Shown here piece by piece: positions 50,953-58,091 of a DNA stretch of 64,000 nucleotides (its first letter is position 1; each line of letters opens with the position of its first letter). The notes under the pieces are model-generated. The model was not told the DNA's origin and did not search any database. It saw nothing but the letters and a program-made list of their open reading frames with translations. A program made the translations under genes and the position numbers. This DNA is from SB11 sp035906255 (GTDB lineage Bacteria; Bacteroidota; Bacteroidia; UBA8524), in assembly GCA_035906255.1 (NCBI GenBank), contig JAMIFM010000029.1, positions 424,467 through 488,466 of the forward strand, read 5' to 3'.

Positions 50953-51432
50953 ATGAAATATACTACCAGCACCATAAAGGCCGAGATGCGAAAAACTATT
51001 TTTGCTGCACACGAACACTTGGCCATTACCATTAATGATGAAACACTGGATGTATATATTGATGAGTTTTATCCCGAAGAAGAATATTTGGGCTTAATAC
51101 CCACCATACTACCGGTATTTGCAGATGAAAAAGAATATCAAATGGTGTTGGACAGAATATTGCCCAAAGAAGGAAAAACCACCCTTGCACCTGTATTGAT
51201 GTGTCCTGAAGACCTTGACCTTAGTTGTACTACCATTGTTGCGCAAGCAAAAACACAAGGCGATTATGTAATATGGGAAAAACTTGGGTTAGATATTAGT
51301 GGGGGAGAGAATTTTCCTGAAGGAATAGGTGCTAAGGTGCAATGGCTGGGGCAGATTAAACCTATCTATTTCAAAAAATCAGAATATATGGAATGCTTGG
51401 CCGAGTTTAGAAAACTTGAGGCAAACCAATAA
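50953..51432 (+). CDS. Unknown 159-aa protein embedded in the carotenoid operon
   Basis: Not recognised. Cytoplasmic, acidic, no signal peptide or membrane segment. The N-terminal part (about 1-60) contains an acidic stretch YIDEFYPEEEYLGLIP. The middle has CPEDLDLSCTTIVAQA with two cysteines, and the C-terminal half has VIWEKLGLDISGGENFPEG and KVQWLGQIKPIYFKKSEYME. The alpha/beta pattern and the W-E-K-L-G-L-D phrase remind me of small bacterial partner or immunity-like proteins, but I cannot assign it. It lies between crtB and the lycopene cyclase gene, where many relatives have crtZ, and has a possible promoter of its own. It is not a carotenoid hydroxylase: it lacks membrane helices and His boxes. 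Confidence 0.75.
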   Translation: MKYTTSTIKAEMRKTIFAAHEHLAITINDETLDVYIDEFYPEEEYLGLIPTILPVFADEKEYQMVLDRILPKEGKTTLAPVLMCPEDLDLSCTTIVAQAKTQGDYVIWEKLGLDISGGENFPEGIGAKVQWLGQIKPIYFKKSEYMECLAEFRKLEANQ

Positions 51433-51444
51433 TTATATAACTCG

Positions 51445-52170
51445 ATGAAATCGTTATACCTGTTGTTAAATATTGGGGCATTTATATTTCCGTTTTTGCT
51501 CTCGTTTGATAAAAAGGTAGCCTTTTACAAAAAGTGGAAATACCTCTTTCCTGCCCTTGTTAGCGTTGCGGTTTTCTTTCTTATTTGGGATTATTTCTTT
51601 ACCGATTGGGGCGTTTGGAGTTTTAACGATAATTATATTTTAGGCACAAAATTTTTTGGATTACCTGTTGAAGAAGTACTGTTTTTCTTTACCGTTCCAT
51701 ACGCGTGTGTATTCGTGTACGAATGCTTAATAGCATATATTCCCAAAGATTACTTTAAAAACATAGCCATACCGTTTACGGTACTGCTTATTGTAGGCCT
51801 TGCCGTAGCTTTATATTTTAATTACGGACAGTTATACACGGCGGCTACCATTATTTTGCTGGGAGCATACTTAATGCAATTGCTTGTGGTAAACCGCGCG
51901 CAATGGCTGGGTAGGTTTTATATGGCTTATTTGGTGTGCTTAATCCCCTTTTTTATAATAAACGGCATATTAACCGCAAAACCTGTGGTAATATATAACG
52001 ATATTGAAAACGCAGGCATCCGATTAGGCACTATTCCCATTGAGGATACCATGTATAAAATGTTACTGCTGCTGATGAATATTGCTATTTATGAGCGATT
52101 GCAAAAACGTTTTGTGCGTGAAGATGAACCCGAAGAGGATGCTTCTGAAACCGAACCAACGGGGATATGA
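51445..52170 (+). CDS. Lycopene cyclase domain protein (CrtYcd type)
   Basis: The 241-aa integral membrane protein has about seven hydrophobic segments. The repeated lycopene-cyclase-domain motif appears as LGTKFFGLPVEEVLFFFTVPY (about 65-85, in part PVEEVLFFFTVPYACVF) and again as LGTIPIEDTMYKMLLLLMNI (about 192-211), consistent with fused c and d halves. It forms beta-ionone rings from the psi ends of lycopene-type carotenoids. This is the family used by Bacteroidota and archaea, in place of CrtY/CrtL. It is 12 nt after the unknown gene and overlaps the CrtD-like gene by 4 nt (ATGA). Confidence 0.92.
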   Translation: MKSLYLLLNIGAFIFPFLLSFDKKVAFYKKWKYLFPALVSVAVFFLIWDYFFTDWGVWSFNDNYILGTKFFGLPVEEVLFFFTVPYACVFVYECLIAYIPKDYFKNIAIPFTVLLIVGLAVALYFNYGQLYTAATIILLGAYLMQLLVVNRAQWLGRFYMAYLVCLIPFFIINGILTAKPVVIYNDIENAGIRLGTIPIEDTMYKMLLLLMNIAIYERLQKRFVREDEPEEDASETEPTGI

Positions 52171-53660
52171 AAATAGCCGTGATTGGTGCAGGCTTAGGTG
52201 GTTTGGCAGTGGCTATACGCTTAGCCAAAGCAGGGCACAATGTGGAAGTATATGAGGCTAACGCATACGTTGGGGGTAAAGCCTCATCGTTTGAGATGAA
52301 CGGTTACCGTTTTGATGCAGGGCCTTCGTTATTTACGATGCCGCAATATATTGAGGAATTGTTTACGCTTTGCGAGGAGGATATAGCTGTACATTTTCCA
52401 CACAAACGATTAAATAGTATCTGTAATTACTTTTTTGAAGACGGAACAGAAATTTTAGCCCACGTAGAACCAGAACGATTTGCTGTTGAAATTGAACAAA
52501 AAACAAGCGATAATGCTGAAAGTGTTTTAAATTTTCTTTCCAAATCAGAAAAGATATATAAGGTTACTAAATCATTGTTTTTAGAGCAATCACTGCATAA
52601 ACTAAGCACCTATATTTCAAAAGTGGCAATAAACGGGTATACCAATTTTTATAAAATAGGAGCTTTTTCAACAATGGCGGATGTTATTGATAAATCTTTT
52701 AACGATAGTCGTACCCGCCGTTTATTTAAACGATATGCTACCTATAACGGTTCAAACCCATACCAAGCTCCTGCAACGCTAAATATTATTCCGCATTTGG
52801 AGTACGGTATCGGCGCATACTTCCCCAACAAAGGCATACACGGTATTACAGAGGGGTTGCTGCACCTGTGTAACAAAACAGGCGTTAAAATTCATTTAAA
52901 TTCCAAAGTTGAACAAATTGTATGCGAAAAAAGGCGAGTGAAAGGGATAGAATTCAGTAGTCTGAAGTTAGAGGATGAAAAACCACCGACTACCCACTAT
53001 CAAACTGCTGACGTTGCGATTAGCAACTGTGATGTTTATTTCACTTACAAACACCTGTTACCCGAGGCTAAACTGCCCAAAAAGATAATTAATCAACCCC
53101 GTTCATCGTCGGCACTTATTTTTTATTGGGGCGTTAATAAATCATTCCCTAAACTCGATTTGCACAATATTTTATTTAGCGAGAATTATGAGGAGGAATT
53201 CGATTTTATTTTCACAAAAAGATTAATTCATAGCGACCCCACTGTGTATATAAACATTACCAGTAAATACAAGACTGACGATGCCCCCGCCGGTTGCGAA
53301 AACTGGTTTGTGATGATAAATACCCCGCACATTAGCGGGCAAAACTGGGATGAGCTGATTGCAGAAGCACGTCAAAATATTATTACTAAAATAAATAGGG
53401 TATTAAATACTGATATTGCCTCACACATAGTCACCGAAAAAATACTCGATCCGCGCGGCATAGAAAGTCTTACCCAAAGCTACCTCGGTTCGTTATACGG
53501 CAACAGCAGTAATACCCGTATGGCAGCGTTTTACCGCCACCCCAATTTTTCAAAACAAATTAAAGGTCTATACTTCGTGGGGGGTAGTGTTCATCCCGGT
53601 GGCGGCATACCACTGGTATTATCGTCTGCCAAAATTGTAGCGGGAATGGTAGGAAAATAA
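52167..53660 (+). CDS. CrtD-like carotenoid desaturase (phytoene desaturase family)
   Basis: A 497-aa FAD oxidoreductase paralogous to CrtI. N-terminal VIGAGLGGLAVAIRLAKAGH (about 4-23), VYEANAYVGGKASSFEMNGY and FDAGPSLFTMPQYIEELF. The C-terminus YFVGGSVHPGGGIPLVLSSAK (split; about 471-491) resembles CrtD (1-hydroxycarotenoid 3,4-desaturase) more than CrtI. With CrtI, CrtB and a monocyclising CrtYcd this fits a monocyclic carotenoid such as the saproxanthin/flexixanthin group; the hydratase (CruF/CrtC) and any CrtZ/CrtW are not in the window. It is translationally coupled to the cyclase and is the last gene of the operon. Confidence 0.88.
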   Translation: MKIAVIGAGLGGLAVAIRLAKAGHNVEVYEANAYVGGKASSFEMNGYRFDAGPSLFTMPQYIEELFTLCEEDIAVHFPHKRLNSICNYFFEDGTEILAHVEPERFAVEIEQKTSDNAESVLNFLSKSEKIYKVTKSLFLEQSLHKLSTYISKVAINGYTNFYKIGAFSTMADVIDKSFNDSRTRRLFKRYATYNGSNPYQAPATLNIIPHLEYGIGAYFPNKGIHGITEGLLHLCNKTGVKIHLNSKVEQIVCEKRRVKGIEFSSLKLEDEKPPTTHYQTADVAISNCDVYFTYKHLLPEAKLPKKIINQPRSSSALIFYWGVNKSFPKLDLHNILFSENYEEEFDFIFTKRLIHSDPTVYINITSKYKTDDAPAGCENWFVMINTPHISGQNWDELIAEARQNIITKINRVLNTDIASHIVTEKILDPRGIESLTQSYLGSLYGNSSNTRMAAFYRHPNFSKQIKGLYFVGGSVHPGGGIPLVLSSAKIVAGMVGK

Positions 53661-53810
53661 TAACAATGGATTAGTCTTTTGAAACAAGCGAAGCATGCTA
53701 CCCCCCTTATCTGTATATATACCCATATTACAATTCACGTATAAATAAGGAGTTTTAGAGTAGAGCAATGATTTAGTATTGTATATCAAACCAACTAACT
53801 ATTAATTGAT

Positions 53811-54350
53811 ATGGCATCAAAAATTACACTTTACGAAGGGAAAAACTATGAAGGTAGAACTGTTCAAACTTCTTGTCCCATAGAAAATTTGGCCAACTAC
53901 AACTTTAACGACATGACTTCTTCTTGCAAAACTGAAGGAAACAACTGGATTCTTTATTCGTCAGCTAATTTTGACGGGACGAGCAGTATTCTTACGCAAG
54001 GCAATTATTCTGATGGTGCTGCAATGGGCGTTGGAAATGATTCGCTATCATCGTTAAGAGCGTTTCCTGATGCAACTGCAACTACAATTATGTTGTTCAG
54101 GCACGGCGACTATCGTGGGCAAATGGTTACCTTGTACGGAGCAGAATCAAACTTACAAAATGTACTGATTAATGATGCCATTTCATCCATCATTGTACTT
54201 TCGGGTACATGGAAGCTATATAAAGGCACCGGTTTTGAAGGCCCAGAGTGGATTGTGAGTGCTACGGGAGGACCTAATAGTGATGGCCGCTATCCGTCCT
54301 CAAGCGGTTATTTTGGCGAAGATTCTATTTCATCGGCAAAGCCTGCTTAA
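53811..54350 (+). CDS. Stand-alone beta/gamma-crystallin protein with four Ca-binding motifs
   Basis: The 179-aa protein has two beta/gamma-crystallin domains (about 1-88 and 89-179). Four Greek-key motifs each end in the calcium consensus (N/D)(N/D)xx(S/T)S: NDMTSS (about 32), NDSLSS (about 78), NDAISS (about 122) and EDSISS (about 170). The E in the last one is a variation. YEGKNYEGRTVQ and FRHGDYRGQMV are the Greek-key openings. There is no signal peptide or T9SS domain, so it is either cytoplasmic or exported by an unseen route; microbial relatives bind calcium and are structural or stress-related. It is 150 nt downstream of the carotenoid operon, with its own terminator. Confidence 0.92.
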   Translation: MASKITLYEGKNYEGRTVQTSCPIENLANYNFNDMTSSCKTEGNNWILYSSANFDGTSSILTQGNYSDGAAMGVGNDSLSSLRAFPDATATTIMLFRHGDYRGQMVTLYGAESNLQNVLINDAISSIIVLSGTWKLYKGTGFEGPEWIVSATGGPNSDGRYPSSSGYFGEDSISSAKPA

Positions 54351-54370
54351 TTTGATAATTCAAACTGCTA

Positions 54371-54407
54371 AGCCCCTTATAGCATAATTGCTGTAAGGGG
54401 TTTTTTT
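54371..54407 (+). terminator. Rho-independent terminator after the crystallin gene
   Basis: CCCCTTA (54373-54379) pairs with TAAGGGG (54394-54400), extended by AGCA/TGCT, followed directly by seven T. A strong classical terminator 23 nt after the stop. Confidence 0.92.
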
Positions 54408-54464
54408 ATTACGGCGGTGTTTAAGCTGCACATTATCACGCATGCAAATTTGCATATCACCTCA

Positions 54465-54496
54465 TTGGCAGTTTATCACATTAAACCATAACTTCG
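54465..54496 (+). promoter_or_regulatory. Promoter of scoAB: TTG (54465-54467), 21-nt spacer, TAACTTCG (54489-54496)
   Basis: Good spacing and a one-mismatch -7 box. The box lies 21 nt before ATG 54518. Confidence 0.6.
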
Positions 54497-54517
54497 CCCC
54501 GTATTTCCAAAAAACGT

Positions 54518-55216
54518 ATGAACAAAGTAGTAGCCAACGCTGATGAGGCGGTGAAAGATATACACGACGGTGCCGTGCTTATGTTAGGCGGTTTCGGGTT
54601 GTGCGGCATACCTGAAAACAGCATTGCTGCATTGGTGCGCAAAGGCACTAAAAACCTTACCTGTATTAGCAACAACGCGGGTGTGGATGATTTCGGTATC
54701 GGACTGATGCTGAAAACCAAACAAGTGAAGAAGATGATTTCGTCTTATGTAGGCGAAAATGCTGAGTTTGAACGCCAGCTTTTAAGCGGTGAGCTTGAGG
54801 TGGAACTTGTGCCCCAAGGTACATTGGCTACCCGTTGTATGGCTACAGGCTATGGTATGCCTGCTATTTATACCCCTGCCGGTGTAGGTACTGAGGTTGC
54901 CATAGGCAAAGAAACCCGCGAGTTTAATGGTAAAACCTATTTGATGGAATATGCCTTTGACAGTGATTTTGCCATTGTGAAAGCATGGAAGGGTGATACC
55001 GACGGTAATCTTATATTTAAAGATACTGCTCGCAACTTTAACCCTTTGATGGCAATGGCAGGTAAAATAACCATTGCCGAGGTGGAAGAACTGGTAGAAC
55101 CGGGTGAACTTGACCCTAATTACATTCATACTCCCGGTATTTATGTGAACCGTATTTTTAAAGGTACTGATTACGAGAAGCGGATAGAGCAAAGGACGGT
55201 ACGCAAGAGCGGTTGA
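54518..55216 (+). CDS. scoA: 3-oxoacid CoA-transferase, subunit A
   Basis: Alpha subunit of a succinyl-CoA:3-ketoacid CoA-transferase, which activates acetoacetate or a related acid with succinyl-CoA. 232 aa. The N-terminal hallmark GGFGLCGIPENSIAALV (about 27-43) and NNAGVDDFGIGLML (about 54-67) are present. TPAGVGTEVAIGKETREFNGK and DTDGNLIFKDTARNFNPLMA (split) are typical of ScoA/AtoD. The catalytic Glu lies in the B subunit. It is followed by scoB after a 107-nt A/T-rich spacer. Used in ketone-body/short-chain acid metabolism in the cytoplasm. Confidence 0.94.
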   Translation: MNKVVANADEAVKDIHDGAVLMLGGFGLCGIPENSIAALVRKGTKNLTCISNNAGVDDFGIGLMLKTKQVKKMISSYVGENAEFERQLLSGELEVELVPQGTLATRCMATGYGMPAIYTPAGVGTEVAIGKETREFNGKTYLMEYAFDSDFAIVKAWKGDTDGNLIFKDTARNFNPLMAMAGKITIAEVEELVEPGELDPNYIHTPGIYVNRIFKGTDYEKRIEQRTVRKSG

Positions 55217-55323
55217 TTTGAAATTTCTAATTTAGAATTTGAAATTGGGGGATAACAACTAGTAAAGAGTTTTATAAAAGAGATTTAGCAACGGAAAATT
55301 TCAAATCTCAAATCACAAATAAA
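55217..55323. other. A/T-rich spacer between scoA and scoB with repeat motifs
   Basis: The 107-nt gap has a near-palindrome around AATTTAGAATTTGAAATT (about 55220-55245) and AAATTTCAAATCTCAAAT (55296-55313) just before scoB. The latter motif recurs on both sides of the four-helix-bundle gene (55976-56002 in reverse; 56410-56436). Confidence 0.6.
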
Positions 55324-55977
55324 ATGCTTGACAAAAACCAAATAGCGCAACGTATAGCAAGAGAGCTTAAAGACGGATACTATGTGAACCTTGGCATAGG
55401 TATTCCCACATTGGTGGCTAATTATATTCCCGAAGGGATGAAAGTAACTCTGCAATCAGAAAACGGATTGCTGGGCATGGGGCCTTTTCCGTTTGAGGGG
55501 GATGAAGACCCTGATTTGATAAATGCAGGTAAGCAAACCATTACTACGATACCCGGTTCCAGCTTTTTTGATTCGGCCATGAGCTTTGGGATGATACGTG
55601 CAGGTCGTGTTGATTTGACGGTATTAGGAGCAATGGAAGTGGCCGATAACGGAGATATTGCCAACTGGAAAATACCCGGTAAAATGGTAAAAGGCATGGG
55701 CGGTGCGATGGATTTAGTAGCTTCGGCAAAAAACATCATTGTAGCCATGCAGCATACCAACAGGGAAGGTGAATCGAAACTGTTAAGTAAATGTACCTTA
55801 CCTATAACAGGATTGGGATGCGTGAAGAAGGTGGTGAGCGATTTGGGTATGTTTGAAGTTACCCCCGAAGGCTTTAAGTTAATTGAGCGTGCCCCGGGTG
55901 TAAGTCACGAAGAAATAAAAGCTAAAACCGAAGGCCGCTTGGTAATGACGGGAGAGGAACCGGAAATGGTTTTTTAA
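55324..55977 (+). CDS. scoB: 3-oxoacid CoA-transferase, subunit B
   Basis: Beta subunit carrying the catalytic glutamate that forms the covalent CoA thioester: SENGLLGMGPFPFEGDEDPDL (quoted in part, SENGLLGMGPFP, about 40-51; Glu in the ENG motif). 217 aa. N-terminal DGYYVNLGIGIPTLVANYIPE (about 18-38, split YYVNLGIGIPTLVANY) and RVDLTVLGAMEVADNGDIANW are typical of ScoB/AtoA. It works as a heterodimer with the upstream product. It is followed by the inserted four-helix-bundle gene, with the repeat flanking its stop. Confidence 0.95.
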   Translation: MLDKNQIAQRIARELKDGYYVNLGIGIPTLVANYIPEGMKVTLQSENGLLGMGPFPFEGDEDPDLINAGKQTITTIPGSSFFDSAMSFGMIRAGRVDLTVLGAMEVADNGDIANWKIPGKMVKGMGGAMDLVASAKNIIVAMQHTNREGESKLLSKCTLPITGLGCVKKVVSDLGMFEVTPEGFKLIERAPGVSHEEIKAKTEGRLVMTGEEPEMVF

Positions 55978-56002
55978 ATTTCAGATTTGAGATTTAAAAT
56001 TT
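55976..56002 (+). repeat. Left inverted repeat flanking the four-helix-bundle gene
   Basis: A 27-nt A/T-rich sequence. Its reverse complement matches the right copy at 56410-56436 at 21 of 27 positions by direct count. It begins at the scoB stop and ends 4 nt before the helical-bundle ATG. Confidence 0.65.
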
Positions 56003-56006
56003 AATA

Positions 56007-56405
56007 ATGGCAACCTATTCACGATTTGAAGATTTACCTGTGTGGCAACGTGCGAGGGAATTAGATAAAAGGGTATTTGCAGTTGCTAACGATATTTTGT
56101 TGCACAAAGATTTTGGGCTACGCAATCAGATATTAAACGCCAGTGGGTCTGTAATGGATAACATTGCTGAAGGATTTGAGAGAAGTAGTCGGCTAGAGTT
56201 TATAAACTTTCTTAGTTTTGCTAAAGGATCGGCAGGCGAGGTTAAATCCCAACTATACCGATCATTGGATCGCAATTATATTACCGAAGCACTATTTGCT
56301 GAATTATCTATTGAGGTAGATGAGGTATGTAGGATGCTGATGGGGTTTATTGAGTATCTGAATAAAACCGAACACAGAGGACAAAAGTTTAAGGATAGGA
56401 CATAA
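56007..56405 (+). CDS. Four-helix-bundle protein, 23S rRNA intervening-sequence (S23) type
   Basis: The 132-aa protein is one four-helix bundle. Diagnostic phrases: FEDLPVWQRARELDKRVF (about 7-24), NASGSVMDNIAEGFERSS (about 46-63; the S-x-x-D/N-NIAEG core) and EFINFLSFAKGSAGEVKSQLYRS. This family was first found in intervening sequences of 23S rRNA and is scattered through Bacteroidota as single genes dropped between unrelated genes. Partners are uncharacterised. Here it interrupts the scoB-mdh neighbourhood and is flanked by the inverted A/T-rich repeats at 55976-56002 and 56410-56436, consistent with mobility or passive insertion. Confidence 0.9.
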   Translation: MATYSRFEDLPVWQRARELDKRVFAVANDILLHKDFGLRNQILNASGSVMDNIAEGFERSSRLEFINFLSFAKGSAGEVKSQLYRSLDRNYITEALFAELSIEVDEVCRMLMGFIEYLNKTEHRGQKFKDRT

Positions 56406-56409
56406 TTTC

Positions 56410-56436
56410 AAATTCATAATCTCAAATTTATAATTT
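56410..56436 (+). repeat. Right inverted repeat flanking the four-helix-bundle gene
   Basis: Partner of 55976-56002 in inverted orientation (21 of 27 matching). It lies 4 nt after the helical-bundle stop and 7 nt before the mdh ATG. Confidence 0.65.
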
Positions 56437-56443
56437 ACATAAA

Positions 56444-57385
56444 ATGACAAAAGTATCAGTAATAGGAGCAGGGGCTGTTGGTGCTACCGCTGCCGATGTG
56501 ATTGCCTACCGCGAGTTGGCCGATGAAGTAGTATTGTTGGACGTAAGAGAAGGCTTTGCCGAAGGTAAAGCACTTGATATTTACCAAACCACCTCGTTGT
56601 TGGGTATGAAAACCCGTATCAGCGGTACTACAAATGACTATACCCACACCGCAGGTTCGGATGTAGTGGTAATTACTTCAGGTATTCCCCGCAAACCCGG
56701 TATGACTCGCGAAGAGTTGATTGGCACTAATGCTAACATCGTAAAATCAGTTTCTGAAAACGTATTAAAGCACTCACCTAATGCTATTATAGTAGTAGTA
56801 TCAAACCCAATGGATACCATGACCTATTTGGCATTAAAAGCCACCGGTTTGCCAAAAAACCGCGTGATAGGTATGGGTGGTATTTTGGATAGCGCCCGCT
56901 TTAAAGGATATTTAGGTCTTGGCCTAAACGGGCCAACTGCTGATATACAAGCAACCGTAATTGGCGGTCACGGCGATACTACCATGATACCTCTTACCCG
57001 TTTAGCTTCATACAACGGCCGTCCCGTATCAGAATACCTAAGTGCAGAGCAATTAGAAAAAATTGCAGCCGATACAATGGTAGGTGGTGCAACTCTTACC
57101 AAACTATTAGGCACTTCTGCTTGGTATGCTCCCGGTGCTGCTGCTGCTTTGTTGGTTGAGAGCATCGTTCGCGACCAAAAACGCATTTTGCCAAACTGTG
57201 TGTATTTAGATGGCGAATACGGTCAAAGCGATATTTGTATCGGTGTGCCTACTGTAGTTGGTCGCAACGGTTGGGAAAGCATTGTAGATTACAAACTTAC
57301 TGCCGATGAACAAGCTAAGTTCGCAGCCAGTGCTGATGCAGTACGTAATATGAATGCAGTGCTTAAAGAAATCGGAGCATTATAA
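56444..57385 (+). CDS. mdh: Malate dehydrogenase
   Basis: TCA-cycle enzyme converting malate and NAD to oxaloacetate, of the lactate-dehydrogenase-like class. 313 aa. NAD fold VIGAGAVGATAADVIAYREL (about 5-24) with Asp at the ribose position in VVLLDVREGFAEGKALDI. Substrate arginines: GIPRKPGMTREEL (about 80-92) and RVIGMGGILDSARF; catalytic His in GGHGDTTMIPL (about 174-184). Codon use shows the GGT/GCT/CGT bias of a well-expressed gene. It follows the four-helix-bundle insertion; its promoter must lie within or before that insert. Confidence 0.96.
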   Translation: MTKVSVIGAGAVGATAADVIAYRELADEVVLLDVREGFAEGKALDIYQTTSLLGMKTRISGTTNDYTHTAGSDVVVITSGIPRKPGMTREELIGTNANIVKSVSENVLKHSPNAIIVVVSNPMDTMTYLALKATGLPKNRVIGMGGILDSARFKGYLGLGLNGPTADIQATVIGGHGDTTMIPLTRLASYNGRPVSEYLSAEQLEKIAADTMVGGATLTKLLGTSAWYAPGAAAALLVESIVRDQKRILPNCVYLDGEYGQSDICIGVPTVVGRNGWESIVDYKLTADEQAKFAASADAVRNMNAVLKEIGAL

Positions 57386-57448
57386 TCATAAGATTTATAA
57401 GCAAGGGTTCACACAAAAGATATACATATATAATATAGGTATAACATT

Positions 57449-57883
57449 TTGAAACGTTCAATAAAGCTGCCCATCACTTTCCAGCAACTGGAAGGTGATG
57501 GGTTTCATATTTTTACAGAGATTAAAGTATTTAACGATACCTTCTTTGCATTGATAGACACTGGAGCTTCCAAAACCGTGTTTTCTGATAAGGTAATAAA
57601 AATGTATCCGTCGTTAGAAATGATGGATGTGAGCGATAACCTTGCCGCAGGCATCGGCGAAGATAAAATCTCAGCTAAAATGGCACTTTTCCCTGAGTTG
57701 TATTTGGGTAAAGCCAAGCTAAGCAACTTTTATTGCGGCATTATTAGTTTCAACCATGTGCACGCAGCATACGAAACTATGGGATTGAAACCGTTTGATG
57801 TGATAATTGGAGGGGATATTTTGAATACCTTACAAGCCGAAATCAGTTACAAACAGGCTGTTTTAAAGTTGCAACCCCTTTAA
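57449..57883 (+). CDS. Retropepsin-like aspartyl protease-fold protein
   Basis: The 144-aa protein uses a TTG start at 57449 (no ATG before the conserved region). The aspartic-protease motif FALIDTGASKTVFS (about 32-45) includes the catalytic triplet DTG. A second conserved region DVIIGGDIL (about 116-124, I-L-G/I-G-G-D) is the usual C-terminal motif of the retropepsin fold. The single-domain size implies a homodimeric active site. There is no signal peptide, membrane segment or PDZ domain, unlike many bacterial retropepsins. Target protein unknown. It lies 63 nt downstream of mdh and may share its transcript. Confidence 0.82.
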   Translation: MKRSIKLPITFQQLEGDGFHIFTEIKVFNDTFFALIDTGASKTVFSDKVIKMYPSLEMMDVSDNLAAGIGEDKISAKMALFPELYLGKAKLSNFYCGIISFNHVHAAYETMGLKPFDVIIGGDILNTLQAEISYKQAVLKLQPL

Positions 57884-58091
57884 TTACCAAAAACTTACAT
57901 TGGTATTGGTGTTGTTACCAAATTGTTTATTTTACTTTGAATATAGAGTTGATGGGGCAGTGTCAATGCACAGTCACAAATTGTCAAATTTTTTCAAAAA
58001 GTTTGTTTGGTATATTTTTTTTAAGAAATTAGCAAAATAATACGGTTTGTAAACCATTACTTAACATTAGAAACTAATCACTTTTACACCT
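57884..58091. other. Intergenic region upstream of the large surface protein
   Basis: 208 nt of A/T-rich, poly-T/A-tract sequence with no gene. It carries TTTGTTTGG near 58002-58010 and TACGGTTTG near 58043, a possible but off-consensus promoter pair. An A/T-rich leader of this kind suits a highly expressed surface protein gene. Confidence 0.4.
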
